Shown: positions 45,379-56,615, counted from the stretch's first letter. The stretch is DNA of 64,000 nt from Gerris lacustris (GCA_951217055.1 OX578282.1:19399606-19463605), one strand, 5' to 3'. Made by a program: numbers and translations. The notes: generated by a model not told the origin, from the letters alone.

Positions 45379-45512
45379 TATATTTATTAGTGCGATAATT
45401 TTGATGACGTCAAAGTTTGTTTACATCTGTCGGTTTTTTTGAAGAATGGTAATAAATCCGTTTGTTCAGAACGGTCACCCATCCAAGTACTGACCACGTC
45501 CAATGCTGCTTC

Positions 45513-45554
45513 CTCCTGCTGCGAAGCAGCAGGAGAGGCCACTTTAGTGGCCTC
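45513..45554. repeat. Two adjoining perfect hairpins
   Basis: CTCCTGCTGC-GAA-GCAGCAGGAG (45513-45535) is followed by GAGGCCACT-TT-AGTGGCCTC (45535-45554), sharing one base. The stems are 10 and 9 bp with 3- and 2-base loops. They lie just inside the right end of the family F element. Confidence 0.9.
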
Positions 45555-45667
45555 TAAAGTGAGGAAAAGTTCCGAGGTACCCTGTACCCGATTTTTTAGT
45601 ATTAATTCAATTAAAAAAAAAATTTTTTTTAAGTTTTAGGTAGTATTCATACTACGGAAAGTTTACA

Positions 45668-45770
45668 TTTTAATTTAAATCAAATTATAATTATTATTAA
45701 CAAAGGGAGTCTATTTTTCTCTGTGTGTCTCCCTTTGTAAATAATAATTATAATTTGATTTAAATTAAAA
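45668..45770. repeat. 42-bp-arm hairpin
   Basis: The arm with TTTAATTTAAATCAAATTAT and CAAAGGGAG (45668-45709) is repeated inverted at 45729-45770 with a single mismatch. The 19-base loop is TCTATTTTTCTCTGTGTGT. The size resembles a microRNA precursor, but the AT-rich arms and repeat setting make a small foldback element more likely. Confidence 0.85.
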
Positions 45771-45782
45771 ACAAAATTAAGT

Positions 45783-46350
45783 ATCGATCCGTGACAACTA
45801 AGACAAACATTCTCATAGACGAGTTCATAATTACATGGCACAAGTGTTTTCCATTCATTAGTTTTCGAGTTTTCCTATGTTCATTTAATTATTTTTGAAA
45901 ATTTTATCAAAATTTATCATAAAAATAACTTCTCCTCAGCAAGAAATCAAACCCAGCCTCTCTCCGTCCACGTTCAAAGCTATATTCTAAGAAACTAGAT
46001 TTTTCTTGGGAAAATAGCTTATATTGTAAGATTTGTATCAAAAAGGACTAATTTTACCTAAATCGTCGGAACCGTTTTCGAGAAATAATATTTGTCAGAG
46101 ATTTTGGGGGGCAGCGCCCCTAAATTTAGAGCTAAAATACATTTCTTGATTACGCCTCTGAGTATGATTTTTCTGAACATGTATGCCAAATTTCGTCCAA
46201 ATCGGTCCAATTGTTTAGGGTCCAGACGTCTACACAGACAGACATTTTTTAAAAACCACTTTTTTGGACTCAGGGAACTTCAAAACGTGTAAATCCATCA
46301 AAATCGAATTTTCGCGTCATCACAATACTTTCTCATTATATGAGAAAGTA
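45783..46350 (-). mobile_element. Family A element
   Basis: Both ends are present: GATCCGTGACAACTAAGAC at the left and TTCTCATTATATGAGAAAG at the right. The B box is degraded (AAGAAATCAAACCCAGCC on plus). The recurring minus-strand frame is broken, for example where the CAGACAGACA run is shortened. Confidence 0.75.
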
Positions 46351-46670
46351 AAAATTAGGTGAAATTAAAAAACTGAAATAAATAGAATGCAAAATACCTG
46401 ATGGTTACACTATAACTTCAAAATATCAAGTGAAAAGAAAAAGGTAAACTATGCTGATAAGAAGAAAAAGGTAATATTATTAGGACAAATTCGAGAGAAG
46501 GACATACCTTAGCTAGCACTACCAAGTCCGTTTTTCGATATTGTTGTTATCATCTTACAGCCCTCAGGTTAGTTTACATTTTTCCTTTAACTTGATATTG
46601 TGAAGTCACACTATAACCATCAGGTATTTTACATTCTATTTATTTGAGTTTTTAATTTCACTAAATTTTT
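46349..46670. repeat. Foldback with about 95-bp arms
   Basis: The left arm (46349-46455) reads AATAAATAGAATGCAAAATA and CCTGATGGTTACACTATAAC. The right arm (46566-46670) is its inverted relative, with CTATAACCATCAGGTATTTT and ACATTCTATTTATTTGAG. The spacer is about 110 bp. The element begins directly where the family A copy ends. Confidence 0.8.
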
Positions 46671-46925
46671 AATTTTGTTTTTAATTTAATTTTTTTTTCT
46701 TAATTATTTTATTTTTATTCATTTTTCATTTTTTGCTTTATAATCTGTGTAGATACCTTCTTGTACTCTTTTAAGTTTGTTTGTTACTTTGTTTGTAAAT
46801 TATCCGAAGAAGACTGCAATAGAACAGAATCGATTTTGTAATAAATTCAATCATTCTGTGTAGACTTTTGGTTATTGATTAACACCTTTATATGAGATTA
46901 GTGTTTCAAAGAACACCATCATGTT

Positions 46926-47086
46926 TTTTTTTTTTTTTTTTGCTTTGTAGTTTTAGTCCCGTTCGACAGCTTATTAGGTCATTACAGGACGGGGGTTATC
47001 CGGCCACTTTACTCATCTAATCGATGAGATCATCAGTGTGAAACATGTCTCACCCCGCTGGGATTCGAACTCTTAATTGAAGAAAT
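46926..47086 (-). mobile_element. tRNA-type SINE with target-site duplication
   Basis: On the minus strand the order is B box (GTTCGAATCCC, 47060-47070), body with GTGAGACATGTTTCACACTG and GGCCGGATAACCCCCGTCC, then GGGACTAAAACTACAAAGC and a poly-A tract. A 14-bp duplication, AACACCATCATGTT, lies at 46912-46925 and 47087-47100, showing insertion by retrotransposition. The A box is missing, so the copy is 5'-truncated. Extra bases at its 5' edge are an inverted copy of the flank (see the finding at 47075). It carries no protein; such elements are copied by a partner LINE. Confidence 0.88.
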
Positions 47087-47182
47087 AACACCATCATGTT
47101 ATTTCTTCAATTGTAAAATTTGTTCACAACAAAAAAATAAAATAAATTGTTCTTTAGAATGGTTGGTGGCAATGCTTATTTG

Positions 47183-48155
47183 TTACGTCTTTAGATTGTT
47201 ACTCCCCTACGTTTTTTAAGAATATAAATGACTGACTAAACTAGGCATCGCGTGGCTCTATCATTAAAGCGAGCGTATTGCAATAAAATACTGACTATTG
47301 AAATTTGTTAATCATGATGAATGTCATAGTTGAAGATAAGTGGAAGAGGGTAGTGAGGGGTAGAGTGGGGGTACTCGGTACAAAGCTTTACTTCCTAAAC
47401 AAACCTACACACTAACCACCCGTAATAGCTTTTAAACTAATATTATAAATGTATCACTTCATTACTCAAATACTACTGCTTGTATCAAGTTGAAATTTTA
47501 CATACTTGTTTCAATTGTACTTTAGACGATGTACATGAAGTTTTATTAAAATCGTTACGTTAGAATGTAAGATATCGGTAAAAAGGTTGTTTTCTCTATT
47601 TTAAATATTTAGGTCCGCTTTAATAGTTTTAGCGATCTTTATTAATTCATAGCAGTTTCGTTGTTAGTTTTACTAAAAATGTTATTTGAAAAAAATGTTT
47701 GTCTCATTGAATAGGTGATGATAGAATTTTTTCCCGTCCTGAATTTCCAATTTTAAATTTGAAGCTGACGTTTACGCGAGCATTGCGCGCGAACTCTTGG
47801 ACGGATCACGCTGTCAAACGAACTTAGCCTGAGTATTAGTAAAATGAAGATGTATACCAAATTTCAACTAAATCGGTCAACTTTTACTCAAGTTATCGTC
47901 TGACACGTAAACGTTACACACAGACAGACAGACAGACAAGATGCATATTTCGTTGAATGTAAGAAGCTCGCTTACGCTCGCTTCAATAACTATTAAGACA
48001 ATGGGATGTTTAGTCCAATGTACTTTGGGACAAAGGAATATCACACTTCTATTTTTATAAGGGAAGTAACAGTCTAGAGAAAAAATTCTGTACACCTTCA
48101 GATTGTTACTCCCCTCTGTTTTCATTATAAAGGGAGTAACAATCTAAAGAAGTGC
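47183..48155 (+). mobile_element. Family G MITE interrupted by a family B element
   Basis: The outer ends are CTTTAGATTGTTACTCCCC (47188-47206) and GGAGTAACAATCTAAAGAAG (48133-48152). After AATGACTGACTAAACTA the MITE is broken by a family B element of about 750 bp (GGCATCGCGTGGCTCTATC to AAGAAGCTCGCTTACGCTCG). It resumes with AATAACTATTAAGACAATGG and the 75-bp module. The minus frame at 47877-48125 crosses the B/G border and is chance. Confidence 0.8.
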
Positions 48156-48589
48156 TATTTATTATACCTTAGGTAAGCTTGGAAGCAAAAATAAATATGT
48201 ATCAAAAACAAAACTTAAGAGTTAATTTATTTTAAATGAAAGAAAGCTGTTAATGTAATGATTTCCTTTATATAAACTCGATCATTATAACTAGTTCAAT
48301 TTAATTTAAATTCGTATAAAGTGTTTTGACAATGAATAAATCAAACTCGGTTTTATTTAGTTTGAGTAAGTTGGTCATTTGAACATTTTGACGGAAACAA
48401 CAAAGTTGGGGTAAGAGAAGGAAACACAAGGGACTGAGATCCCACTGTGGTATTATGTTACTGAATAGTTAACTAACAGCCGGTCCCAACTAAAACTTAG
48501 CTATTCTCTGTCAAGTATAGGCTATCGATTATTGTAGCATTTTCTATTTCAATTTTATCATTGTAAGTCATTTAATTACTTACGAAAAT
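48156..48589. other. Unassigned sequence
   Basis: It starts with a remnant of a family E tail (TACCTTAGGTAAGCTTGGAA, 48165-48187); the rest is AT-rich with no gene. Confidence 0.35.
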
Positions 48590-48830
48590 GGTTTGCCAAT
48601 TTTCGTATACTTTAATGATTTTATGCTTTTATAACCTATTGTCAAATTTGTTTAATTTTCCCTCCATTTTTGTGACTCCTATTTCAAAAATTCCAAGACA
48701 GAAATCCGCTTCAGACGGTAACTGAAGATATGGGGAAAAATCTTCAGGGAACATGTTTGGTCCCCTATCTGTCAGTCAGATGTTCCGCCTGTCGGTCTGT
48801 TTGTCAATCAATTTATGCGAACCAAAAAAA
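48590..48830 (-). mobile_element. Family E fragment, inverted
   Basis: The minus strand reads the family E phrases CAAACAGACCGACAGGCGG, GGGACCAAACATGTTCCCTG and GGATTTCTGTCTTGGAATTT. At the upper end is GTATACTTTAATGATTTTAT, as at about 22620. The terminal GCTTCCG hairpin is missing. Confidence 0.55.
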
Positions 48831-48892
48831 ATCTACTCGTACGATACCTTGGCCTTTTCCTTGACGGAAGATTAACGTGGCAACTACAAACA

Positions 48893-49515
48893 AAAAAAAT
48901 CGGTCCGAGACAACTCAGACAAACTTTCTCATATACGAGTTTATAATTACTTAACCCAGTATTTTCCATTTATTAGTTTTCAAATGTACATTTAAATATT
49001 ATTGAACATTTCATCAAAATTTATCATAAAAATAACTTCTCCTGGGCGGGGAATCGAACCCGGGCTCTCTCCGTCCGCGTTTTAAGCTAATTTCTCAGGA
49101 ACTAGATTTTTCCTGGGAAAACGGCTTATATCGTTGGATTCGTATTCAAATGGACTACATTTTAGAATTTTTTAATCAAAATCGTCGGAGCCGTTTTCGA
49201 GAAATACATTTTTTTCATGTTTTTTCAGAGTTTTTGGGGGGTAGCGCCCCCAAATTTAGAGCTAAAATTCATTTCTCGATTTCGCCTCGGGGTATGATTT
49301 TTCTGAACATGTATGCCAAATTTCGTCAAAATCGGCCCAGTAGTTTAGGCTGCAGGCGTCTGCACAGACGACAGACGACAGACGACAGACAGACAGACAT
49401 TTTTTAAAAACCACTTTTTTGGAATCAGGGGACCTCAAAACGTGTAAATCCATCAAAATCTCAAAATCGAATTTTCGCGCCATCACAATACTTCTCTTTA
49501 TATGAGTAAGTAAAA
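48893..49515 (-). mobile_element. Family A element, best full-length copy
   Basis: About 620 bp. On the minus strand it starts at the CTCATATAAAGAGAAGTATT end, then ATG at 49486 opens a 74-codon frame (KFDFEILMDLHVLRSP, then YWADFDEIWHTCSEK) spanning the TCTGTCTGTCTGTCGTC run. It continues through GGGGGCGCTACCCCCCAAA and a good tRNA-type B box (CCCGGGTTCGATTCCCCG, 49047-49064). The far end, CTCGTATATGAGAAAGTTTG then GTTGTCTCGGACCGATTTTT, is an inverted relative of the first. Similar frames recur at 3546, 60163 and 61962 (minus) and 40215 (plus). Whether the frame is translated is unknown; no known domain is visible. The B-box region looks like the T-arm half of a tRNA. Confidence 0.8.
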
Positions 49516-49727
49516 AGTACTGACATCACACGACGATACAAGTCACTGCTCGGTCTTCTTGATCGAAAGTAGTAGAGTAGGTCTAAGATTTTTAACAACA
49601 AGCTTCGTATTTATAATGTAGTTCTAAAAACCAGCTTGGACCTACGGTCTGTAAGTGTGGGCTAGCACCAAGCCTTCCAATTCCCGCCGTCTTCAAATTC
49701 TGCAGTCGAAAATCCTTAGAAAAATAA
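49516..49727. other. Unassigned sequence
   Basis: About 200 bp of mixed composition between a family A element and a GC-rich MITE; no feature recognised. Confidence 0.3.
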
Positions 49728-50172
49728 CCAATAGCGGCCTTTACACATAGGTTCTTTCCTGCAGGCCTGAATCGTGAAGAATTGTGCGCGAGTAAAACCG
49801 TGCGAGTAATCGTGTGGGAAAGATTTGGTAGCTATAAAAGTGATCCGCGCTTTCCCACAGGAAAGAGTGCCCCCGTGTTGGCGCGAAGGAAAAAACGCAT
49901 GTGTAAAGAGCAATCCTAGGAGCTTGGAGTGCTCGTCAGACGAACAGTTTTAGGAGGCACAGTGGGGGTAAATTTAAAGAATACGGCAGGCCTGTGGGAA
50001 AGCTCGCTGTCGCCTTTACACTAAGGAGATTACGCGCGGTAAAGCGTACGTCTCTGAGGACGCGTAATCCCTCACTCCAGTGCAGCCTTTACACTGGCGC
50101 TCTTTCCCGCGCTCTTTCCCGTTTGTTGCTCTATCCTGCAGGAAAGCGCGCAAGTGTAAAGGCTGCTATTGG
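49728..50172. mobile_element. GC-rich MITE, 445 bp
   Basis: The ends are CCAATAGCGGCCTTTACAC and its complement with one mismatch (50154-50172). Next to the ends, TTCTTTCCTGCAGGCC and CCTGCAGGAAAGCGCG are also inverted. Inside, CCTTTACACT and CTTTCCC/GGGAAAG motifs recur several times, a pattern of subterminal binding sites. It is markedly richer in GC than its flanks. The frames at 49716-49913 and 49994-50188 run through the terminal repeats and are not genes. Confidence 0.85.
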
Positions 50173-52362
50173 CTTTCTATATTTCTAACCTAACTCTCCA
50201 TGAACATTTGAATGAGCTCCCTGTCCGAAATCTAACCGTATCCCGATATAAAAATTCCATGAATCCATCCTAATCCTCTTGTACAACTCCTGTCCTCTCA
50301 GTTTATCCCAAGCAACCCACCAAGACGTTTGGAGAGGAGGTGGCCTAGAGATCTCTAATCTTAAAGTACATCTTTGTCCCTTATATTACCTGATTATAAT
50401 TACTTTTAACAATCAATTATTGTTATCTAGGGGGGGCCTTCCTTTGGTGGCAACAATAGAAATGCCCCCCCTCCCCATTTCCACGTCCCGTTTTGAACTA
50501 AATTTTTATGGCCACCCTCCTCAGTTTCAGCAAGCGTAATTCTTGCCTTATATAAGTTCGTTGGTTACTGATTCGCAGACTGGCAAGAGTTTATGATCTA
50601 GTAGTCCTAAAGAGCTTTATGTGAGCTTGGCATATCATCTGCATATGTGGGTTACCGCTCATTTAGCAACGCGGTATGTTGGACAACGATTTTAAAGATC
50701 TTGAATCGTAGAAAAAGAAAATGTAAATATTAAAATTTCAAACTTAATATTTTTATGACGGCGGCCAATATGGTGGATGTCTACAAAAAAATGTTTTAAT
50801 CACTATTACACGTTAAAAATCGTATTAAAGGTCTTTAAGAGTAGGAGAATAAATAAATATTAAAATTTGACAGTTCATTCATTTCACATTTTAACATGCG
50901 AGAATATGGAAGACTACTAATAAAAAGTTTTAAGTCATCATGACATGTTATAAAATTTGTATTCTTACACACCATGTTACATGTCATTTTAAAACTCTTT
51001 CCAGGTAGATTATGTAAGTTTTCCCTGGAAAAAGGTTTCCAGGCAGTAATATTGAAAAGTGTAGGGCATGTGTCAGGAAAATGCGATTAAATGTGTGATC
51101 AAATTTAGTCTCTGAGAGGTTTCTGGTAGAAATGAATTTTCTGGATTTAGAAATACAACAGATAGAAATAATAACCCGTAAATTTTAGCCATATATACAT
51201 CGTTATTTGATTGATAACTTACAATTTGTTTTGTTAAATTTATTGAATAAATATTTCCGAAACATAATAAAACTAAAGTTTCTTTTCCAGCCTTAAAGTC
51301 CTCCATTGAAGTCTTTTATTTTAGTACTAAGTAATAAATAGTTCAAAAGTATAGCTGCCCTTTCTCTATTTATAGTATAAAGCAAAAAAATAATAAATAA
51401 CAATAAAATAAATTAGTATCCTAATAAATCGTAATAGTATAACATCAGTCAGTAATAAGAAAAAGAAAAATCTTTTTCAAAAGAACATCGTTCACTTTAT
51501 TATCAAAGTAACTGTAATAAAGACATTTCCTTTTAACCAATAAACTTTCAGCATTTATTTTTTTCCTTCTTCGACGCAAGAAAAGAATGGCGTCATAATT
51601 TTTAGTCCGAAAGTAAAGAGTAGTAAATAAAGTACTTGGATAGGGCCAGGTTAAGGAAGATTTTTTTTTCTACTTTCTCGATATAGCTTTCAGCTTGAGA
51701 AAGATTTATCCAATCCCCATGAGTCTTGTTTGGAGGAAAAGTGGGTTTTATTACTTGGGTTCTCTTCTCCTTCAGGCAAAGCTTTAGAATAAAGACATTT
51801 CTATTGCCCGTTGTAAGGAACTCGCGTTCTTAAATCCGTCTGAAAAGCAGACTTCCTTATTTTCCCCGCCTCCCCGTCTTATTTTTCGTAACCATAGTTG
51901 AGTACCGAAGGAAGAATAAGTAGATGAAATAAAAGGAGATAGTGAGATCATAAAACAAAGATTTAAAAGAGGATAACAAGAGATATAAATTGATGCAATA
52001 AATAATTAAAACTTTTGAAAGAAAAACGACAAATAAAAGAAGTGTTATTTATTAAGAAAGTTTTTAGAAGGGAAGCCCTAATGAAGAACAATAAGAATTA
52101 ATCTCTGGGCTTATTTATTTATTTTTTTTTTTTTTCCAAAAGGACAATATAAAAAACTGAAAGATGCTGTTAGGTTAATAAGCGTTAAGGAATTATAAAC
52201 AGTATGTAATATGATGATAATTAAAGTATTAATAAAATACTCATAATGAGACTCTAAACACAGCCGAAAATAGCAAGCAAGTTATTTAAATTACGTAAAA
52301 AATTAAATATTAATAAAACATATTATCGTAAAACTCTAAACCCCTTTGTAGCCTCAAGTCCT
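50173..52362. other. AT-rich stretch without clear element
   Basis: At about 50440 a G run precedes CCTTCCTTTGG and a C-rich phrase near 50466-50480. At about 50757 the phrase GACGGCGGCCAATATGGTGG recalls other repeats here. No gene is supported; frames at 50279-50539 and 51073-51306 lack recognisable motifs. Confidence 0.3.
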
Positions 52363-52700
52363 GCGAGTCGAGTGCCAGACCTAGCTGAAGGGCGAGTCGA
52401 GTGCCAGACCTAGCTGATGGGCGAGTCGAGTGCCAGACCTAGCTGATGGGCGAGTCGAGTGCCAGATCTAGCTGATGGGCGAGTCGAGTGCCAGACCTAG
52501 CTGAAGGGCGAGTCGAGTGCCAAACCTAGCTGAAGGGCGAGTCGAGTGCCAGACCTAGCTGAAGGGCGAGTCGAGTGCCAGACCTAGCTGATGGGCGAGT
52601 CGAGTGCCAGACCTAGCTGAAGGGCGAGTCGAGTGCCAGACCCAGATGATGGATGAGTCGAGTGCCAGACTTAGATGATGGGCGAGTCGAGTAGTTTCAG
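52363..52700. repeat. 29-bp minisatellite, 11 copies
   Basis: The unit is GCGAGTCGAGTGCCAGACCT plus AGCTGATGG (or GAAGG), repeated at 29 bp from 52363 with a partial twelfth copy at 52682. Copies are highly alike except the last two full ones (CCCAGATGATGGATGAGTCG). A related phrase, GGCGAGTACAGTAGAAAGACC, occurs alone at 52797. It is GC-rich in AT-rich DNA. Because 29 is not a multiple of three no long frame runs through the whole array. Confidence 0.95.
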
Positions 52701-52884
52701 CGAGGAGACAGTCACTCACCTTCCCACTTACATGTTTTCTTTTACTTTCCCTCCGACTAGACCATTTACTCACCCTGTCTGAATGGACAGACAAGTGGCG
52801 AGTACAGTAGAAAGACCGAGTAGAGTTTTATGCTAGTTTCCTTGAGCTACTATACTGTATCCAACTCGTCAATGTGAAAGGACT
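52701..52884. other. Flank of the minisatellite
   Basis: It contains one degenerate copy of the 29-bp unit near 52797 and otherwise nothing recognised. Confidence 0.35.
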
Positions 52885-53290
52885 TTTTAATAGCTATTTT
52901 CTCAAGAACTAGATGTTTACCGGGCGACTAACGATACTTAAAATTACTTAGATAGTAAGATTTGAATTTAAGTAGACTACATTTTAGAATTTTCAAATTC
53001 AAAATCATCGGAACTTTTTATGTGAAATAATTTTTAAATTCAAAGTTTTGGGAGGAAACACACCCAAATTTAGAGGTAAATTCATTTCTCGATTTCACCT
53101 CGGGATATAATTTGTCAGAATATTCATGCCAATATTGATCGAAATCGTTCAATCCTTCACAAACTACACACTAGGCAGGCATTTGCTAAAAAACACTTTT
53201 TTGGACTCAGAAAAGAAGGCTAGTTGTGTAAAAACATAAAAATTTCAAAATCTGATTTTCGTGCCTTCGCAATACTTTTTCAACGAACAA
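52885..53290 (-). mobile_element. Family A fragment, diverged
   Basis: It shares ATTTTCTCAAGAACTAGATG, AGTAGACTACATTTTAGAA, TTCATTTCTCGATTTCACCT and AAACACTTTTTTGGACTCAG with family A in the same order. Its recurring frame is broken and the B-box end is missing. It is the most diverged copy here. Confidence 0.6.
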
Positions 53291-53483
53291 ATATGGAAAA
53301 TATATACCTATATATATAAATGATGGTTGAACATTGATTTCACCCAGCAAGTACCCCATAATTTTATTTATTGATCACATATGTCCCCGGTGGTATATTT
53401 ACAGTTAAATAATTTTGTTTAAAAAAAATAATAAATGCGTCTGCAAAACATGCACTAAAAAGAATAGAATCATTTTTTTAAAA

Positions 53484-53645
53484 GCCACAGTACTACGAGT
53501 GATTACAGGATATGTGTAAGTCACTAAAGATAAAAGCGTAGGGCGCTATCAACAGTTTTTGTCAATTGCTGATGCACCCAACGCTTTTATCTTTAGTCCC
53601 ATGCACATAGTATATTCTGTGGTCGCTTATATATAGTACTGTGGC
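53484..53645. mobile_element. Hairpin MITE, 162 bp
   Basis: The ends GCCACAGTACT (53484-53494) and AGTACTGTGGC (53635-53645) are perfect inverted repeats. Inside, CACTAAAGATAAAAGCGT and ACGCTTTTATCTTTAGT pair exactly, and TACAGGATATGTG and CACATAGTATATTCTG pair loosely. The whole element can fold into one stem. Target duplication unclear. Confidence 0.82.
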
Positions 53646-56190
53646 AAAAGAAAAACTCCTTTTTGTTCTCATTGTTTAAAAAATACAATATTATTTAATA
53701 TACAAACCAGGTTAGACAAATTTTGTAATAGGCTTGAAGTAGAGAAATTGTAAGACTCCTATTATTGTTCCTTTCTCAAGACAGAGTAGGAAAAAGTAGT
53801 AGAAAATTATAACTAAAGTGATGGCTAAAATAAACAGGATAACTAAAGATGTTATTTAATTTGTGAAATGGTAAAAGTGGAAAAGCTTGAGGAAGTGGGG
53901 GATAGAGATTGATGTTCCAGAATAAATAGATTACCTAATCAAATTTGAGCCGTGGTTTAAAAGCCCTCAGGGACTAAAGCTTTGATCATGTTTAGCAAGT
54001 GGTTTAAATGGGAGACTACTAATCCTACATTATAGAAACACCGGAATCTGTCCTATGTTACATCCTAATACTGACAGGACCTAATATTGGTCAAGATTCA
54101 ACTCCATAGTTCAGCATCTCACTGGAATTCTCATCTCAAATCCATGTAGATATTTGGTTGGTTACACTGCCGTTGTAAACAGTACATATATTGAATGAAA
54201 TATAATCTGACAAGAGATGACATAGGTCAAACATCTCTAAAGGCTTATCAATCCCCTCTTTTGATAAGTGAGAATAGCCTAGTTTATTGATTTCTGAAAC
54301 GGAATAACGTAGAATTTAAGCTTAACTATTCACTTAACTCGTCTTTCAAGGTGAACTAGTCAAAATCTAACAAAGCAATTAATCAAATCAATGTTGAGAA
54401 CTAATTTCTCATTTCAACAGTAGATTAACTTTTAGCTAACATTAACAAGGTTTAGGGTTATAACAGAGAAGTTGACGAAAACGGAGGACATAATTGTTTT
54501 AGAACAATAGTTTATTTGATAAGATAATCTGAAGAGAAGACGGAATTATTGCTAATATTATCAGTTAGATTCAAAAATTAAAATAAGATATGGATAAATA
54601 CTCATTTGAAACCCACACAGAGATATTCAATGATTACATCAACAACATTTTGTTTCAACTGGTTGGCATGCTGACGCAAAGTAACATAATAACAAGCTAT
54701 TGTTTCGTAAATTTCAACGTATCAAAGAAGTTAACTAGCTGTCAAAATTATTGACAATGGACTTGGTTCACAGAAACTTCACACATTTATCATTTACCCC
54801 TCCTTATACATTGGTCTGGAATTCACTTCAAATAGGAAACTAGCGGCCAATCCAAGTTCTAACTCCCCCAAAACCTTTCTCTATTTGGTTTTTCCAACGC
54901 ATCAAAGCAGTAAAATAGCTGTCAAAATTAGTGACAATGGATTTAGTTCACGGAAATTGTACCTTTATCATTTACCCCTCTTATACATAGGCCAAGAATT
55001 TACTTCAAAGTGCACTCTAAACTAGCTGCCAATCCAACTCCCTCACTATTTAAGCACTTTTTGAAGAATATCGAGTCGTTAACTGATTGCCAATGATTTT
55101 CTAACATTTAACAAAGTAAGTGTTCTCTATGAATATGTAATGTACACGTTTTTCAAAGCAATTTGCTCAGAAACTTAGCATCTGCGTCAACTCTCATTGA
55201 GCTCCGCAGAAATCGGCGTTTTTCTTTTAAGTCTTATAAGTTTTAAGAATGGAATAAACCATTAATCCTTCATAATCATCAATATTCAGGCTCCAACATC
55301 AAAGGTAAGAGACTCTAGAATTAGAGTGAAATTGGTTTTTAAGGGGGGGATCTTAAAAAAATCTTAAATTCTAAGCTTGTTAAATAAGATGCTTAAAACA
55401 CAGCTGTTTCATCGGTACCTTGTTAATGGTTAACATTATGATTCAGAATGTTTTCAGTAGAATAAAAGCGGAAGGTTTGGTACAACGTAGCCATTAAGAT
55501 ATAAATTATAAATGAAATAACTATCTCTCGATACCTTGTTTATAAATGCAGCGTAAAGGTAATTTGTAAGTTAATAAGCATCAGACATATTTTATTAGGA
55601 ACAGATTTTTTTTAATACAAGCAAGTATATAAGTAGCTCAAATTGCAACTATAAATTCAAAACATATCATAGAAATAAAACTGACTTGAATTGTTCATCC
55701 TCTTTTCCACTTCTTGAATTGTTAATAAGTCTTCATACTTTTTATTCCTTTTCTTGATAAAAATGCTGAATAATACCTAATTGCACACCTCCTATATTTT
55801 CCTAAATCTTTTCGACTTTCTGTCAACTACAAACTGTTTACTAAGGCATAATCTAATTGCATCTACTCTAAAAATTCTAAGGTGTTAGGGTGTTATCTCA
55901 AGTAAAATATAGGTACTCTTTTTTTAAAAATAAAGTTAATTCATTAACAAACGATCCGGTTAAAAAAATTAGATAGTTTGCAGTTAAAACAGCAAACTAC
56001 GATTATAATAAATTCAGAAGTTGACGTTCAAAAACAACTTTCAGAAAGTGATTTGTTTTTATCAAGGAGTAATGTAAATGAATGGAGAGAGAATACTAAA
56101 CTATAGGGACACAGGTAATAATCGGCTATTGATAAGATATTTTGAACATCAATTTTTATTATTATAAATAATATATGCATCAGCATACTT
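53646..56190. other. AT-rich stretch with a diverged direct repeat
   Basis: At about 54715-54880 and 54890-55045 two related segments occur in direct order (CAGTAAAATAGCTGTCAAAA, TTTATCATTTACCCCTC, ACTAGCTGCCAATCCAA). They mark an old duplication of about 175 bp. No gene was found. Confidence 0.4.
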
Positions 56191-56615
56191 AATAAGTTCT
56201 GCTACCTAGGAAGCAGAGGAAGCATCATCACTACAGATGGAGGTGCTGCTGAGGATATTCAGAAACGCTTAAATAAAGAAAGCCAAGGGTGTGATCGCAA
56301 TGCTGCAACCTACATGAAAGTCACAGGAGTTTTGTACGAACACCAGGCTACGTATCTTTAACACGAAGTCCATACTCCTCTACGACTAAGAAACTTGAAA
56401 GACGACTCTACAACTTACAAAGAGCCTTTGTAAACAAGAGTCTGAGAAATATCCAGCGGATATATATGGTAGCCGCAGATTATCTCAAATGAAGAGTTGT
56501 GGAGGAGACACCCATAGACATCGAGGTACGCCACAGAAAGTGGAGGTGGATTGGACATACACTACGTCGAGAGGAGTGCAATATAGCAAGACAGGCTATA
56601 GAGTGGAAACTATAT
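56191..56615 (+). pseudogene. LINE reverse-transcriptase C-terminal fragment
   Basis: The frame at about 56197 reads FCYLGSRGSIITTDGGAAED then IQKRLNK, the start of the LINE thumb region. Later pieces in other frames include LRNIQRIY, ISNEELWRR and, at about 56530-56610, RHRKWRWIGHTLRREE then CNIARQAIEWK. This is the C-terminal signature of RTE-like and related endonuclease-type LINEs. Several frameshifts and stops separate the pieces; part of the middle appears deleted. No poly-A or duplication was identified. Confidence 0.82.

Larger units (their letters stand above)
44214..45570. mobile_element. Family F composite element with 13-bp terminal repeats
   Basis: The ends are ACTTTTCCTCACT (44214-44226) and its exact complement at 45558-45570. 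After the left end come ACGGAATTATCCGTTTTTAA, a (TATG)n microsatellite at about 44321-44380, and GGCGGCCATTTTGAAG. The centre is a 577-bp foldback (44802-45378), and two GC-rich hairpins lie just inside the right end. No transposase was seen. Confidence 0.65.

Noticed and set aside
45668..45770. Possible microRNA precursor hairpin
   Set aside because: The arms are almost perfectly matched over 42 bp and AT-rich, and the site is between repeat elements. This fits a foldback element better than a microRNA gene.
47060..47070. tRNA gene suggested by GTTCGAATCCC, and the B boxes of family A
   Set aside because: No A box, anticodon arm or acceptor stem could be built around these sites. They belong to SINE-like or family A repeats.
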